Source: Candidatus Allofournierella pullicola (lineage in GTDB: Bacteria; Bacillota; Clostridia; Oscillospirales; Ruminococcaceae). From it: a stretch of DNA of 64,000 bases. Each line of letters begins with the position of its first letter. Position 1 is the stretch's first letter. Shown in pieces: positions 33,726 through 42,234 of the stretch. The stretch covers positions 62,001-126,000 of the forward strand of contig DXFW01000002.1 in the NCBI GenBank assembly GCA_019114225.1, written 5' to 3'. Made by a program: the position numbers and the translations under genes. A model generated the notes under the pieces. It saw nothing but the letters and a program-made list of their open reading frames with translations. It was not told the DNA's origin and ran no database searches.

Positions 33726-34658
33726 ATGGAAGTTTTGTTCGTGGGCCTGGGGTCCATCGGCACCCGCCATCTGCGGAATCTGTTCCAGGTGGCAAAGGAA
33801 AAGGGCATTGAAGTGCAGGCGGACGCGCTGCGTTCCTCCATGCGGCCGCTGGCCGAAGATGTGGAGGGCCTTCTGCGGGCCCAATACGTCAGCTATGACC
33901 AGCTGGGGCATTACGACGCGGCCTTCATCACCAATCCCACCCATCTTCACGCCCACACCCTGGCGGAACTGGCGGGCAAGGTGGACTGCTTTTTCATCGA
34001 AAAACCCATCTTTGAAGGCACCGGCTACGACCTGGAGCAGCTGGGTCTTGGGCCCAATCAGAAGGCATATGTGGCCGCGCCCATGCGCTGGTGCGGCACG
34101 TTTCTTGCCCTCAAAGAGCGCATGCCTGACCTCAAGCCCTATTCGGCGCGGGTCATCTGCTCTTCCTACCTGCCGGAGTGGCGGCCCGGGGTGGACTACC
34201 GCACCGTCTACTCCGCCCACAAGGAGATGGGCGGCGGCGTGACCATCGACCTCATCCACGAGTGGGACTATCTGGTGGACCTGTTCGGCGCGCCGCTGGA
34301 GATGTACAACTTCAAGGGCACCTACTCCCATCTGGAGATCGACTCGGACGACCTGTCGGTCTACATCGCCCGTTACCCCAGCCTGCTGGCGGAGGTGCAC
34401 CTGGACTACTTCGGCCGCACCTACCGGCGCGCCATCGAGCTGTTCTGCAAGGAGGGCACCGTCACCGCCGACTTCGGCGCGGGCACCCTGACGCTGGAAA
34501 ACGGCGAGGTCATCCACTGTGAGGAGCCGGTGAACCAGCGCTATCTGCGGGAGATGGACTACTTCCTCGACTATGCCGGAAAAGGCAAAGGCGAGAGTAT
34601 CAACAGCCCTGCCATGGCTCAGAAGGTGCTGGGCCTGACGCTGGGCGAACCCATGTGA
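33726..34658 (+). CDS. Gfo/Idh/MocA family oxidoreductase
   Basis: The 310-residue protein has the NAD(P) motif GLGSIG (7-12), FITNPTHLHA, the conserved IEKP with Lys93, and a typical second domain (GGGVTIDLIHEWDYLVDLF). Unlike the relative at 31988 it keeps the EKP lysine, so it is likely an active dehydrogenase or dehydratase on a sugar or nucleotide sugar. It starts three bases after the SUFU gene. Its step in the pathway is unknown; a similar oxidoreductase, PtmF, exists in Campylobacter loci. Confidence 0.85.
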   Translation: MEVLFVGLGSIGTRHLRNLFQVAKEKGIEVQADALRSSMRPLAEDVEGLLRAQYVSYDQLGHYDAAFITNPTHLHAHTLAELAGKVDCFFIEKPIFEGTGYDLEQLGLGPNQKAYVAAPMRWCGTFLALKERMPDLKPYSARVICSSYLPEWRPGVDYRTVYSAHKEMGGGVTIDLIHEWDYLVDLFGAPLEMYNFKGTYSHLEIDSDDLSVYIARYPSLLAEVHLDYFGRTYRRAIELFCKEGTVTADFGAGTLTLENGEVIHCEEPVNQRYLREMDYFLDYAGKGKGESINSPAMAQKVLGLTLGEPM

Positions 34659-34693
34659 GAGCCGCCCTCAAAGACGGCAAAAAGGAGATCACC

Positions 34694-35467
34694 ATGAAAA
34701 AACTGCTCATCACCATCTGCGGCCGGGCCGGCAGCAAAGGCTTCAAGAACAAGAATCTCAAGACCTTCTGCGGCCGCCCGCTGGTCTACTACAGCCTGGC
34801 GGCGGCGGGACTGTTCCGCGAAAGCCGCCCCGACGTGCAGGTGGACATCTGCCTCAACACCGACAGCGATGCCCTGGCCAAGCTGGTGGCGGAACAATAC
34901 CCCGAGGTGGTCTATCTGCCCCGCTGCGAGGAGCTGGGTGGCGACCGGGTGCCCAAGATGGCCGTCATTCAGGACAGCCTTGCCCGCATGGAAGAGAAAA
35001 ACGGCGCCTATGACTATGTGATGGACCTGGACATCACCAGCCCCCTGCGCACCGCCCAGGACATCAAAAACGCCTTTGAGCTGGCGGAGGGCCGGAAGGA
35101 CCTGGACCTGGTGTTCAGCGTCACCGAGAGCCGCCGCAACCCCTACTTCAACATGGTGCGCCGCTGCGACGACCACGTGGAGAAGGGAATTGAGAACGCC
35201 CCGGGCACCCCGGCCTTCACTGCCCGGCAGATGGCCCCGGAGTTCTACGATGTGAACGCCAGTATCTATGTTTACCGCCGGGCTTTTCTGGCCGATAATA
35301 CCACCGGTATCCTGTGGGACGGCAAGATCGGCGCCAGCCTGATGATGGACACCGGCATTCTGGACATCGACAGCGAGGAGGACTTCAAGCTGATGGAAGT
35401 CATCGGCGCCCATCTCTATGCCACGCTGGAGCCTTTTGCCCAGGTGCAGTCGGCCATCCGCGGCTGA
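34694..35467 (+). CDS. CMP-nonulosonic acid cytidylyltransferase, LegF/NeuA family
   Basis: The enzyme activates the finished nine-carbon acid with CTP for transfer. The 257-residue protein shows the family signature RAGSKGFKNKN (11-21) that binds CTP, TDSDALAKL, DLDITSPLRT and FSVTESRRNPYFNM. AAAAGGAGATCACC precedes the chosen ATG; a longer frame starting at 34655 lacks a site. Acylneuraminate and legionaminate versions cannot be told apart without comparison. It completes the set LegB, LegC, LegG, LegI, LegF in one operon. Confidence 0.92.
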   Translation: MKKLLITICGRAGSKGFKNKNLKTFCGRPLVYYSLAAAGLFRESRPDVQVDICLNTDSDALAKLVAEQYPEVVYLPRCEELGGDRVPKMAVIQDSLARMEEKNGAYDYVMDLDITSPLRTAQDIKNAFELAEGRKDLDLVFSVTESRRNPYFNMVRRCDDHVEKGIENAPGTPAFTARQMAPEFYDVNASIYVYRRAFLADNTTGILWDGKIGASLMMDTGILDIDSEEDFKLMEVIGAHLYATLEPFAQVQSAIRG

Positions 35468-35510
35468 TAAAACTTTTTTGCGAGACAAACAAGGGAAAGT
35501 ATAACAAGGT

Positions 35511-38057
35511 ATGACAAACACGCAGCATTCTCTCGGCGGTGCCCAGCGGCGGAACGTGCTTTTGAGCTTTGGGCTCGGCGCGGCGCTGGTTCTGGGCATC
35601 TATCTTGTGCTGGGCTTTTGGCCCTTCGGCGACGGCACCATGCTCACCGGCGACCTCAACGGCCAGTATGTGGCCTACCTGGCGGATCTGAAACGCCGTC
35701 TGGCCGAGGGCGGCTTTTTCTACAGCTTTTCAAAACTCTGCGGCGGCAGCACCCTGGGCCTGTTCGCCTACTACATGGCCAGCCCCTTCAATCTGCTGAT
35801 TTTGCTGGCCCCGGTGCGCATGATCCCTCAGATGGTGCAGTTGATGTTCCTGCTGCGGGTGGCCTGCACCGGCACGGCCTGCTGTTTCTTTTTGCAAAAG
35901 CATTATGGCAGCGCCAACCCCCTTTTGTGCGTTTTGAGCCAGGGCTATGCCCTGTGCGCCTATTGCGTGGTCTATAGCCAGAACATCATCTGGATGGACG
36001 TGGTGCTGCTGGCCCCGCTGGTGCTGTGGGCGGTGGAACAGCTGGTGGACACCGGCCGTCACTGGCCGCTGTTCTGGCTGGCCTTTGCCTGCATTCTGCT
36101 GAACTTCTACACCGCCTGGGAAGTGTGCCTGTTCAGCGTGCTCTACTTCTTCTGGTACTGGGCCACCAGCCAGCGCCTTGAGGGGCGCAGCGCAAAGCTG
36201 CTGGGCCGGCGCTTCGGGGCCTTCGCGGCCTCCGGCGTGCTGGCGGCGGGCCTCGCCATGGCCCTTTTGTATCCCGCGCTGGTGGAGATCGAGGAGACGA
36301 AAGGCGCGCTGTTCGGCATGGACTTCACCCTTGGGGTGAACTTCTCCCTGCCGCAGCTTGTGTATCAGTTCTTCTTCGGCAACTTCTTCTGGGAGGACGT
36401 GACGAACGGCCTGCCCAATGTCTATTGCGGCGTGTTCTGTGCCGCGCTGGCGGTGCTGTTCTTTTTGTCGGGCAAGGTGTCCCGGCGGGAGAAGCTGGCC
36501 GCCGCCGGCCTGCTGGCCGTTATGGTGCTGAGTTTTTGGGTGAACGGGCTGAATCTTGCCTGGCACGGCTTCAAGGAGCCGGTGTGGTTCCCCTACCGCT
36601 ACAGCTTTTTGTTCAGCCTGTTTTTGCTGCTGCTGGCGGGCCGCGTGCTGCTGGAAGAGCGGCCCCGGCTGTGGGCGTTGGCGGCGGCCGCGGCTCTCGG
36701 CGCGGTGTGGCTGGCGGGCTACTGGTTCACCTCCGGAGAGACCTTCTCTGCGATGAAGCTGGTCATGTGCGCCGGGCTGTGGTTTGGCACGCTGGCCTGC
36801 CTGTGGCTGATGGGCATCAAAAAAACCGGCGCGCTGCTGGGCGCGGCGGGCTTTTGCTGCCTGGCCTTGGGGGACATGGCCGCGAACAGCGTGCTGGCCC
36901 TGCGCAAATTTGAGACCTATCCCAAGAGCGGATTTGAGAGCTTTTACGACGAGAACACCGCCGTGGTGGAGGCAGTGCGCGCTCTGGACAACGGCTATTA
37001 CCGCATTGAAAAGAACTACATGCGCACCCTCAACGATCCCATGCTGCTGGGCTATTGGGGGATCAGTCATTTCTCTTCCACCAAGGCCAGCACGGCAAAG
37101 CCCATGCTGGAGCAGATGGGCTATGTGAACTACACCATTTACGGCTGGGGCTCCACCGCCGTGGCGGACAGCCTGCTGGGTATTAAGTACCTCTACACCG
37201 ACGGCAGCCGCCCGCTGCCCGCCGGTTACGAACCGCTGGAGACGGGCACGGCTCTGACCGCGGCGGAAAACCCCTGGGCATTGCCCATGGCCTTTGCCGG
37301 CAGCGATGAGGCGCTGGGGGTGGATGTGGAGGCGAGCTCCAACACCTTCCGGCTTCAGAACGAAATGCTCTCGGCTCTGGTGCCGGGCACGCCGGACGCG
37401 CTGCTGGCGGCCGGAGACGTGGAATTTGACGACGACGCCAGCGGCATTGGCCTGTGGTTCACCGTGCCGGTGAGCGGGCCCTGCTATCTGGCCGTGCCGG
37501 ACACCGGCAACTTCCTGCCCGGCGACGTGAAGGTGGACGGCCAGCTGCTGGGCGAATACTTCCAGGGCGACTCCCTGGGCGGCGTGTTTCCCCTGGGCAG
37601 CTTTGAAGCGGGCCAGCGGGTGTATTTTGAGCTGGGCGTGGAGGACAAGCCCGAATACCGGGAAAAGATCCAGATCTACAGCCTGGATACCCGGGTGCTC
37701 ACCGAAGCCGCCGACGCCTTGAAAGCGGCCGCTGCCACCCAGCTCTCCATCCGGGAGGGCGGCGCCATCGACCTTGTGATCGAAGGCGGCGAAGGCCGGG
37801 AGCTGCTGGTGCTGCCCTTCGCCTACGAGGACGGCGGCCGCTGGACCGCCCAGCGCAACGGCGAAGAGGTGCCGGTGGAGCCGGTCTTTGAAGGCATGAT
37901 GGGCGTGCGGCTGGAAGGGGGAGAGAACTCCATTCAGCTGCGCTATCACCATCCCGGCGCCGGAGTGGGCGCGGCGGTGAGCGCCGTGTCGGCAGTGGCT
38001 GCCGCAGTCTGGTTCGCGGCGGAAAAGCGGCGCGCCAAAGGGGGAAAAGCAGAATGA
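35511..38057 (+). CDS. YfhO family membrane protein, second copy
   Basis: The 848-residue protein shares TGDLNGQYVAYL, STLGLFAYYMASPFNLL and RTLNDPMLLGYWGISHFSS with the YfhO protein at 27262. It has the same plan of about 12 helices plus a C-terminal beta-rich outer domain and a last helix. The family is thought to attach sugars to surface polymers from a lipid-linked donor. It starts 43 bases after the cytidylyltransferase. The stop overlaps the exporter gene that follows in ATGA, an unexpected translational coupling. Confidence 0.8.
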   Translation: MTNTQHSLGGAQRRNVLLSFGLGAALVLGIYLVLGFWPFGDGTMLTGDLNGQYVAYLADLKRRLAEGGFFYSFSKLCGGSTLGLFAYYMASPFNLLILLAPVRMIPQMVQLMFLLRVACTGTACCFFLQKHYGSANPLLCVLSQGYALCAYCVVYSQNIIWMDVVLLAPLVLWAVEQLVDTGRHWPLFWLAFACILLNFYTAWEVCLFSVLYFFWYWATSQRLEGRSAKLLGRRFGAFAASGVLAAGLAMALLYPALVEIEETKGALFGMDFTLGVNFSLPQLVYQFFFGNFFWEDVTNGLPNVYCGVFCAALAVLFFLSGKVSRREKLAAAGLLAVMVLSFWVNGLNLAWHGFKEPVWFPYRYSFLFSLFLLLLAGRVLLEERPRLWALAAAAALGAVWLAGYWFTSGETFSAMKLVMCAGLWFGTLACLWLMGIKKTGALLGAAGFCCLALGDMAANSVLALRKFETYPKSGFESFYDENTAVVEAVRALDNGYYRIEKNYMRTLNDPMLLGYWGISHFSSTKASTAKPMLEQMGYVNYTIYGWGSTAVADSLLGIKYLYTDGSRPLPAGYEPLETGTALTAAENPWALPMAFAGSDEALGVDVEASSNTFRLQNEMLSALVPGTPDALLAAGDVEFDDDASGIGLWFTVPVSGPCYLAVPDTGNFLPGDVKVDGQLLGEYFQGDSLGGVFPLGSFEAGQRVYFELGVEDKPEYREKIQIYSLDTRVLTEAADALKAAAATQLSIREGGAIDLVIEGGEGRELLVLPFAYEDGGRWTAQRNGEEVPVEPVFEGMMGVRLEGGENSIQLRYHHPGAGVGAAVSAVSAVAAAVWFAAEKRRAKGGKAE

Positions 38058-38824
38058 ACGAAGCCCAGAGAGTGCTGGAACTGGTCACCGAGGCCGGGGA
38101 GCTCATGCTCAAAAACGGCGCGGAGGTCAGCCGCACCCAGCAGACCATGGAGATCATGGCCAAAAGCCTCGGCGTGGCGGATTTCCATGGCTACGTGCTC
38201 ACCAACGGAATTTTCACCAGTGTCGGCCCGGAGAACAACATGCCTGCGCAGGTGCGCAGCGTGCCCGCCAGCACGGTCCATCTGGGCCGGGTGGAGGCCA
38301 TCAACCAGCTGTCCCGGCGCATTGCGGCCGGCGGGGTGAGCCTGGACGAAGCCTATGCGGAACTGGAGCGGATCCGCAAAATACCCTGTGCGCCTGCCCT
38401 GCGGCAGGTGCTGGCCTGCGGCTTTGGCAGCGCCTGCTTTGCCATCCTGTTCGGCGGCGTCTGGCAGGACGGCGCGGTGGCCCTTGCGGTGGGCCTGGGC
38501 CTGCAGCTGGTGCTGCTGGGGCTGGAGCGCTGGGGCGCGGGCAAGCTGTTCACCCGTTTCCTGGGTGCGGCGTTTGTGGCCCTGGTCACCCTGCTCATCT
38601 TTGCCACCGGCATTGGCGTCAACAGCGACAAAGCCATCATCGGCGCGCTTATGCCGCTGGTGCCGGGCATGGCGCTGACCCTGGGCATTCGGGACCTCAT
38701 CGACTCGGACTTCCTCTCCGGCGTCATCCGCATGCTGGACGCCCTGCTCACTGCCGTGTGTATCGCCATCGGCGCGGGCCTTGTGCTGGCCGTGGCAAAT
38801 CTCATTGAGGGGGTGGCATTGTGA
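38054..38824 (+). CDS. Threonine/serine exporter ThrE family, N-terminal part
   Basis: The 256-residue protein has a cytoplasmic N-terminal region with NGAEVSRTQQTMEIMAKSLG, then VLTNGIFTSV. Five hydrophobic helices (about 120-256) containing MPLVPGMALTLGIRDLIDSDFLSG follow. This matches the ThrE/DUF1212 domain, which in single-chain ThrE exports threonine and serine. Here the second half is a separate gene that overlaps by four bases. It is coupled to the YfhO gene upstream. Confidence 0.88.
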   Translation: MNEAQRVLELVTEAGELMLKNGAEVSRTQQTMEIMAKSLGVADFHGYVLTNGIFTSVGPENNMPAQVRSVPASTVHLGRVEAINQLSRRIAAGGVSLDEAYAELERIRKIPCAPALRQVLACGFGSACFAILFGGVWQDGAVALAVGLGLQLVLLGLERWGAGKLFTRFLGAAFVALVTLLIFATGIGVNSDKAIIGALMPLVPGMALTLGIRDLIDSDFLSGVIRMLDALLTAVCIAIGAGLVLAVANLIEGVAL

Positions 38825-39270
38825 CCGGTCCGCTTCTCATTCAGCTGGCGACGGCCTTCTGCGGCACCGTCTGCTTTGCGATCCTCTTCCATGTGCCGAC
38901 GCGCCACCTGTGGTGCTGCGGTATCTGCGGCATGGCCGGGTGGCTGGTCTACTGGCTGAGCATGCAGTTTCAGCCGGATACGGTGGCGGCCAGTTTTCTG
39001 GCGGTCATCCCCATGGCGGTCTCCGCCCGGGCCTGCGCCATTCTGCGCAAAGCCCCGGTCACCCTGTTCCTCATTCCGGGGATCTTTCCGCTGGTGCCCG
39101 GCGCGGGTATCTACTACACCGCCTACAGCTTCATCATGGGCGATTCGGCGGCGGCCGCCGCCAAAGGCGCCGAAACGCTGAAAATTGCTGTTGCCCTGGC
39201 TCTGGGCGTGGCAGTGGTGGTGGCCATCCCGCTGCGCTGGGGCGCGGGGGCCCGCAGCCGCCAAAAATAA
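38821..39270 (+). CDS. Threonine/serine exporter ThrE family, C-terminal part
   Basis: The 149-residue protein has about four to five helices and the family stretch FLIPGIFPLVPGAGIYYTAYSFIMGD, matching the DUF3815 domain that forms the second half of ThrE. The GTG start overlaps the stop of the first half (GTGA). The two proteins presumably form one exporter. A terminator follows within ten bases and closes the long operon. Confidence 0.87.
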   Translation: MTGPLLIQLATAFCGTVCFAILFHVPTRHLWCCGICGMAGWLVYWLSMQFQPDTVAASFLAVIPMAVSARACAILRKAPVTLFLIPGIFPLVPGAGIYYTAYSFIMGDSAAAAAKGAETLKIAVALALGVAVVVAIPLRWGAGARSRQK

Positions 39271-39277
39271 ACTACAT

Positions 39278-39308
39278 AAGCCCGCCGGGCAACCGACGGG
39301 CTTTTTTG
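39278..39308 (+). terminator. Terminator of the rightward glycan operon
   Basis: AAGCCCG-CCG pairs with CGACGGGCTT with one mismatch, followed by TTTTTTG. It lies seven bases after the ThrE second-half stop. Confidence 0.8.
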
Positions 39309-39424
39309 TGCGCAAAGATTTGCAGCTCCGATACGTCTTGATGGATACTTCTTGTCCCGCCCGGTGGGATACTCATCCTGCGGCAGAAATCTGCCGGAAC
39401 ACAGGATAAAGGAGAGTGTACACC

Positions 39425-40201
39425 ATGAAGATGAGATTTGCCGCCCTGGCGGCACTGTTTGCTCTTGCGGCGGCGCTGACCGCCTGCTCGGGCGGGCCGC
39501 AGTCCGCCCCGGCTCCGAGCCTTCCGCCCCAATCGGCGGCCTCCGGGCCGGAAAGCACCGCCCCGGACAGCGAGGCCGGCTCCGCCCCGGAGCCCTCCGG
39601 CAAAAGCGAGACGGAGACCAAAGGCGTGGGCGGGAGCATTTCGGGCTATAAAAGCTTCACCATTCATTACGAGGACGACACCGAGAGCGCCATCGAGCGG
39701 GGCGTGGAGGGGCTGACCTACACGCTGGAAGGAGTGAAGGTGTATGACTCCATCACTGAATCCGGCGTGGACATGTACGGCTGCACGGTGGACAGCGAGG
39801 ACATCCTCGCCCGGCCCTTTGTGCTGGTGGAACTGAAAGCGGATTACGCCGCCCCCGACGGAGGGGAGACCGAGGTCATCGCGGACGCCAACGACCTGAC
39901 GCCGCTGCTGCTGACGGACAAACTGGAAGAGGGCAGCGAGCCCGCCTTCCCCGCGCTGGGCTATTTCAGCCTGCGCCCCGAGGAGGGCGACGCCAAGCTG
40001 GACAGCCAGCACCAGGCCTATTGCTACGTCATCAAGGACGGCGAGAGCCTTACCTTCCAGCTGGGTATCTTCTGCGACCGGGCGCTCATCGACGCAAAGA
40101 ACCTCTACCTTGAGGTGAACGCAGTGCCCGCGCCCCCCGACGGCGGAACCGTCACCGGCGACACCGCCCGGCGGATGTTCGACCTGCTGGGTGAACAATA
40201 A
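39425..40201 (+). CDS. Lipoprotein of unknown function
   Basis: The 258-residue protein has a signal peptide with the lipidated Cys at 21 (AAALTACSGG), then a Pro/Ser/Ala/Glu-rich spacer (about 25-65). A folded domain (about 70-258) with FTIHYEDD and YVIKDGESLTFQLGIF follows. No family was recognised. AAAGGAG lies ten bases before this ATG, which was preferred over a GTG three codons earlier. It is monocistronic, bounded by terminators at 39278 and 40202. Confidence 0.7.
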   Translation: MKMRFAALAALFALAAALTACSGGPQSAPAPSLPPQSAASGPESTAPDSEAGSAPEPSGKSETETKGVGGSISGYKSFTIHYEDDTESAIERGVEGLTYTLEGVKVYDSITESGVDMYGCTVDSEDILARPFVLVELKADYAAPDGGETEVIADANDLTPLLLTDKLEEGSEPAFPALGYFSLRPEEGDAKLDSQHQAYCYVIKDGESLTFQLGIFCDRALIDAKNLYLEVNAVPAPPDGGTVTGDTARRMFDLLGEQ

Positions 40202-40243
40202 AAAAGAGGCTGTTGCTCAATGGGTTTGAGCAACAGCCTTTTT
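40202..40243. terminator. Bidirectional terminator between the lipoprotein and the symporter
   Basis: A 14-bp perfect stem (40207-40220 with 40226-40239) is flanked by an A-run on the left and a T-run on the right. It serves the convergent genes on both sides. Confidence 0.88.
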
Positions 40244-40256
40244 GATTGAAAGAGTT

Positions 40257-41642
40257 TTACGCGGTCTCGGCCTGGGCGTGGGCGGTCAGCTCATGCAGGT
40301 TGGCGTTGTAGACTTCCTCATTGAGCAGGTTCTCGGACTTGGCCACATACAGGCAGGTGCAGGAGTCGCCCACCACGTTCAGAGAGGTGCAGAGCATTTC
40401 GATGGGGCGGTTGATGGCCAGGATCAGGCTGTAGGCCATCAGGGCGCTGTCGTTGGTCATGCCCACGCCGGACAGGATGGTGAACAGGATGATCGCGCCG
40501 GCGCCGGGGGCGGCAGGGGTGCCCGCCGAAGCGATGAGCGCCAGGGCCATGATGACCAGCAGGGAGAGGGGGGGGATGTCATAGCCGCCGCAGCCAGCCA
40601 CGAACAGGGTGGCGATGACCTGCATGATGGCGGTGCCGTTCATGTTCACGGTCATGCCCAGGGGCAGCACGAAGGAGGCGACGGATTCGTCCACGCCCAG
40701 CTCCTGGGAGGTGGTCTCCATGTTCAGGGGCAGGGCCGCGGCGCTGGAGGAGGTGGAGAAGCCGAACAGCGCCACCTTGGAGATCTTCTTGATGAAGGGG
40801 ATGGGGTTCAGTTTGGTGCCGAAGCGGATGATCAGCGCATAGCCGAACACCAGATACACCAGCAGCAGCACGACGGTGGCGAGCATGTAGAAAGCAGCCG
40901 GACGCAGGTAGTCGATTCCGTAGGTGGCGAAGGTGCGGGTCAGCAGCACGAAGATGGCCAGCGGGCCCACCTTGGAGACCACAAAGTTCAGGAACACCAC
41001 GCAGAGGTTGTTGACCTCGTTGAACAGCTTGGTCAGCGTCAGGCAGCGGTCCTCGCCCACGGCGGTAATGCACAGGCCCACCGCGGCGGCGATGAACACG
41101 ACGGCCAGCACGGCGGTGTTGTTGCCGAACGCAGTGGTGATGTTGGAGGGCACGATGTTCAGGATCACGTTCAGGGGGTTGGAGCCGGAGGTGCCGGTGC
41201 TTGCCTGAAGCGAACCGATGGAGGTGGTGAACAGCCCGGACTCAAACAGCCAGAGGCCGACGGTGGCGGCCAGGACCAAAGCGAAGAGGGAGCAGAGCAT
41301 GAACCAGCACAGGGTCTTGAAAGAAATGCGGCCCAGGGTGCGGGTGTCCGAGATGGTGCCGATGGCCAGGGCGATGGAGGCGAACACCATCGGAACGATG
41401 ACCAGCTGCAGCGCGCGGATGAACATCTGGCCGATGATGTAGAACAGGCCGATGGCATTGGAGGCCCCTTCAGCGGTGATGTCCTGGAACAGGATGTTGT
41501 TGATCGTGCCCCAGAGCGCCGCGTTGCCGGAGGCGTTCAGCGTTTCACGCAGCCACATAAAAAAAAGGCCTGCAACGCATCCAAACAGAAGCGCCAGACC
41601 CATTCTTGCTGCCAGGGAACGAGAAGTTTTGGCTTTTTTCAT
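40257..41642 (-). CDS. Dicarboxylate/amino acid:cation symporter (DAACS family)
   Basis: The protein imports an amino acid or dicarboxylate together with Na+ or H+. The 461-residue protein has the glutamate-transporter fold. The serine-rich hairpin FSTSSSAAALPLNMETT and the substrate and sodium site GMTVNMNGTAIMQVIATLF are visible, followed by SAGTPAAPGAGAIIL and a NRPIEMLCTSLNVVGDSCTC segment. The ATG with GTGGGGG nine bases upstream was chosen; a frame extending 60 residues further has no transporter-like sequence. Promoter at 41794-41822. The substrate (glutamate, aspartate, serine or C4 acid) cannot be told. Confidence 0.92.
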   Translation of the reverse strand: MKKAKTSRSLAARMGLALLFGCVAGLFFMWLRETLNASGNAALWGTINNILFQDITAEGASNAIGLFYIIGQMFIRALQLVIVPMVFASIALAIGTISDTRTLGRISFKTLCWFMLCSLFALVLAATVGLWLFESGLFTTSIGSLQASTGTSGSNPLNVILNIVPSNITTAFGNNTAVLAVVFIAAAVGLCITAVGEDRCLTLTKLFNEVNNLCVVFLNFVVSKVGPLAIFVLLTRTFATYGIDYLRPAAFYMLATVVLLLVYLVFGYALIIRFGTKLNPIPFIKKISKVALFGFSTSSSAAALPLNMETTSQELGVDESVASFVLPLGMTVNMNGTAIMQVIATLFVAGCGGYDIPPLSLLVIMALALIASAGTPAAPGAGAIILFTILSGVGMTNDSALMAYSLILAINRPIEMLCTSLNVVGDSCTCLYVAKSENLLNEEVYNANLHELTAHAQAETA

Positions 41643-41793
41643 GATCAATACCCCCACCACAGTGAATTGCTTGCGCAGGGCTGCCCGTGAGCAGGCCGTC
41701 GGGGGGCGGGTGCAGGGGACGGACAGCTGACTGCTGAAACCAAATGGAACGGCGCGGCGGGGCCGCGTGACCGCGTCCCGGCACACCTTTAAT

Positions 41794-41822
41794 ATCATAC
41801 TCAAAGATCCGACGCATTTCAA
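41794..41822 (-). promoter_or_regulatory. Promoter of the symporter gene
   Basis: On the minus strand, TTGAAA (41822-41817), 17 bases, TATGAT (41799-41794). It gives an untranslated leader of about 150 bases. Confidence 0.65.
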
Positions 41823-41977
41823 CTGTCAATTCCGTAGAAAAAATTCAGACAACGCAGGGCAAAATGGATAAAATTGCAAAAAAGAGCGAAAGTGCGCTGA
41901 ATTTGGGCCAGGAGTTTGAAAGAAGTCACACTTCTGTGTGCGCCCGCTGTGGGGCGCACCGATACGCAGAAACTGCG

Positions 41978-42016
41978 AAAAAAGCCGGGCCTCCCGGAAA
42001 GGGGGAGGCCCGGCTT
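41978..42016 (-). terminator. Terminator of the psuK-psuG-zinc ribbon operon
   Basis: The stem AGCCGGGCCTCCC pairs across a six-base loop and is followed on the minus strand by TTTTTT. It ends the operon 29 bases after the small zinc-ribbon gene. Confidence 0.85.
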
Positions 42017-42045
42017 TGCAGTGCGGTATTCAGAAAAACGATGGC

Positions 42046-42207
42046 TTAAAACCAGCCGATCCAGATCCCCGCGGCCAGCAGGAGAAGGAACCATTTGATA
42101 CAGCGCTGGTCCCGGGCGAGGGTGCGCTCGTAACGCTCGTTGCAGACATCACAGCAAAAATGCTGCCCGTACGGCAGCTTTCTGCCGCACCAGCCGCAGC
42201 GGTCCAT
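42046..42207 (-). CDS. Small zinc-ribbon membrane protein, 53 residues
   Basis: This is a short gene easily missed by length cut-offs. The peptide begins MDRCGWCGRKLPYGQHFCC and continues DVCNERYERTLARDQR, giving CxxC (Cys4, Cys7) and a second set (Cys18, Cys19, Cys22) that could form a zinc ribbon. A C-terminal membrane helix (about 39-53, KWFLLLLAAGIWIGWF) follows. AAGGAGGG lies seven bases before the ATG. It begins 27 bases after psuG on the same strand and precedes the operon terminator, so it is cotranscribed. Role unknown. Confidence 0.75.
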   Translation of the reverse strand: MDRCGWCGRKLPYGQHFCCDVCNERYERTLARDQRCIKWFLLLLAAGIWIGWF

Positions 42208-42234
42208 GGCGCTCCCTCCTTCCGAACAGGCGGC

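Larger units (their letters stand above)
41643..42045. other. 403-base non-coding stretch between the symporter and the psu operon
   Basis: It holds the symporter leader and promoter (to 41822), a low-GC segment (41830-41905), small inverted repeats at about 41922-41978 and the terminator of the psuK-psuG operon at 41978-42016. A 61-codon plus-strand frame at 41864 reads through the repeats, lacks a ribosome binding site and is not counted as a gene. Confidence 0.65.

Noticed and set aside
41643-41822. 60-residue N-terminal extension of the symporter
   Set aside because: The extension is Arg/Pro/Cys-rich without homology-like features, and the promoter lies inside it.
41864-42049. 61-codon plus-strand frame between the symporter and psuG
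   Set aside because: It crosses the operon terminator and several inverted repeats and has no ribosome binding site or recognisable domain.
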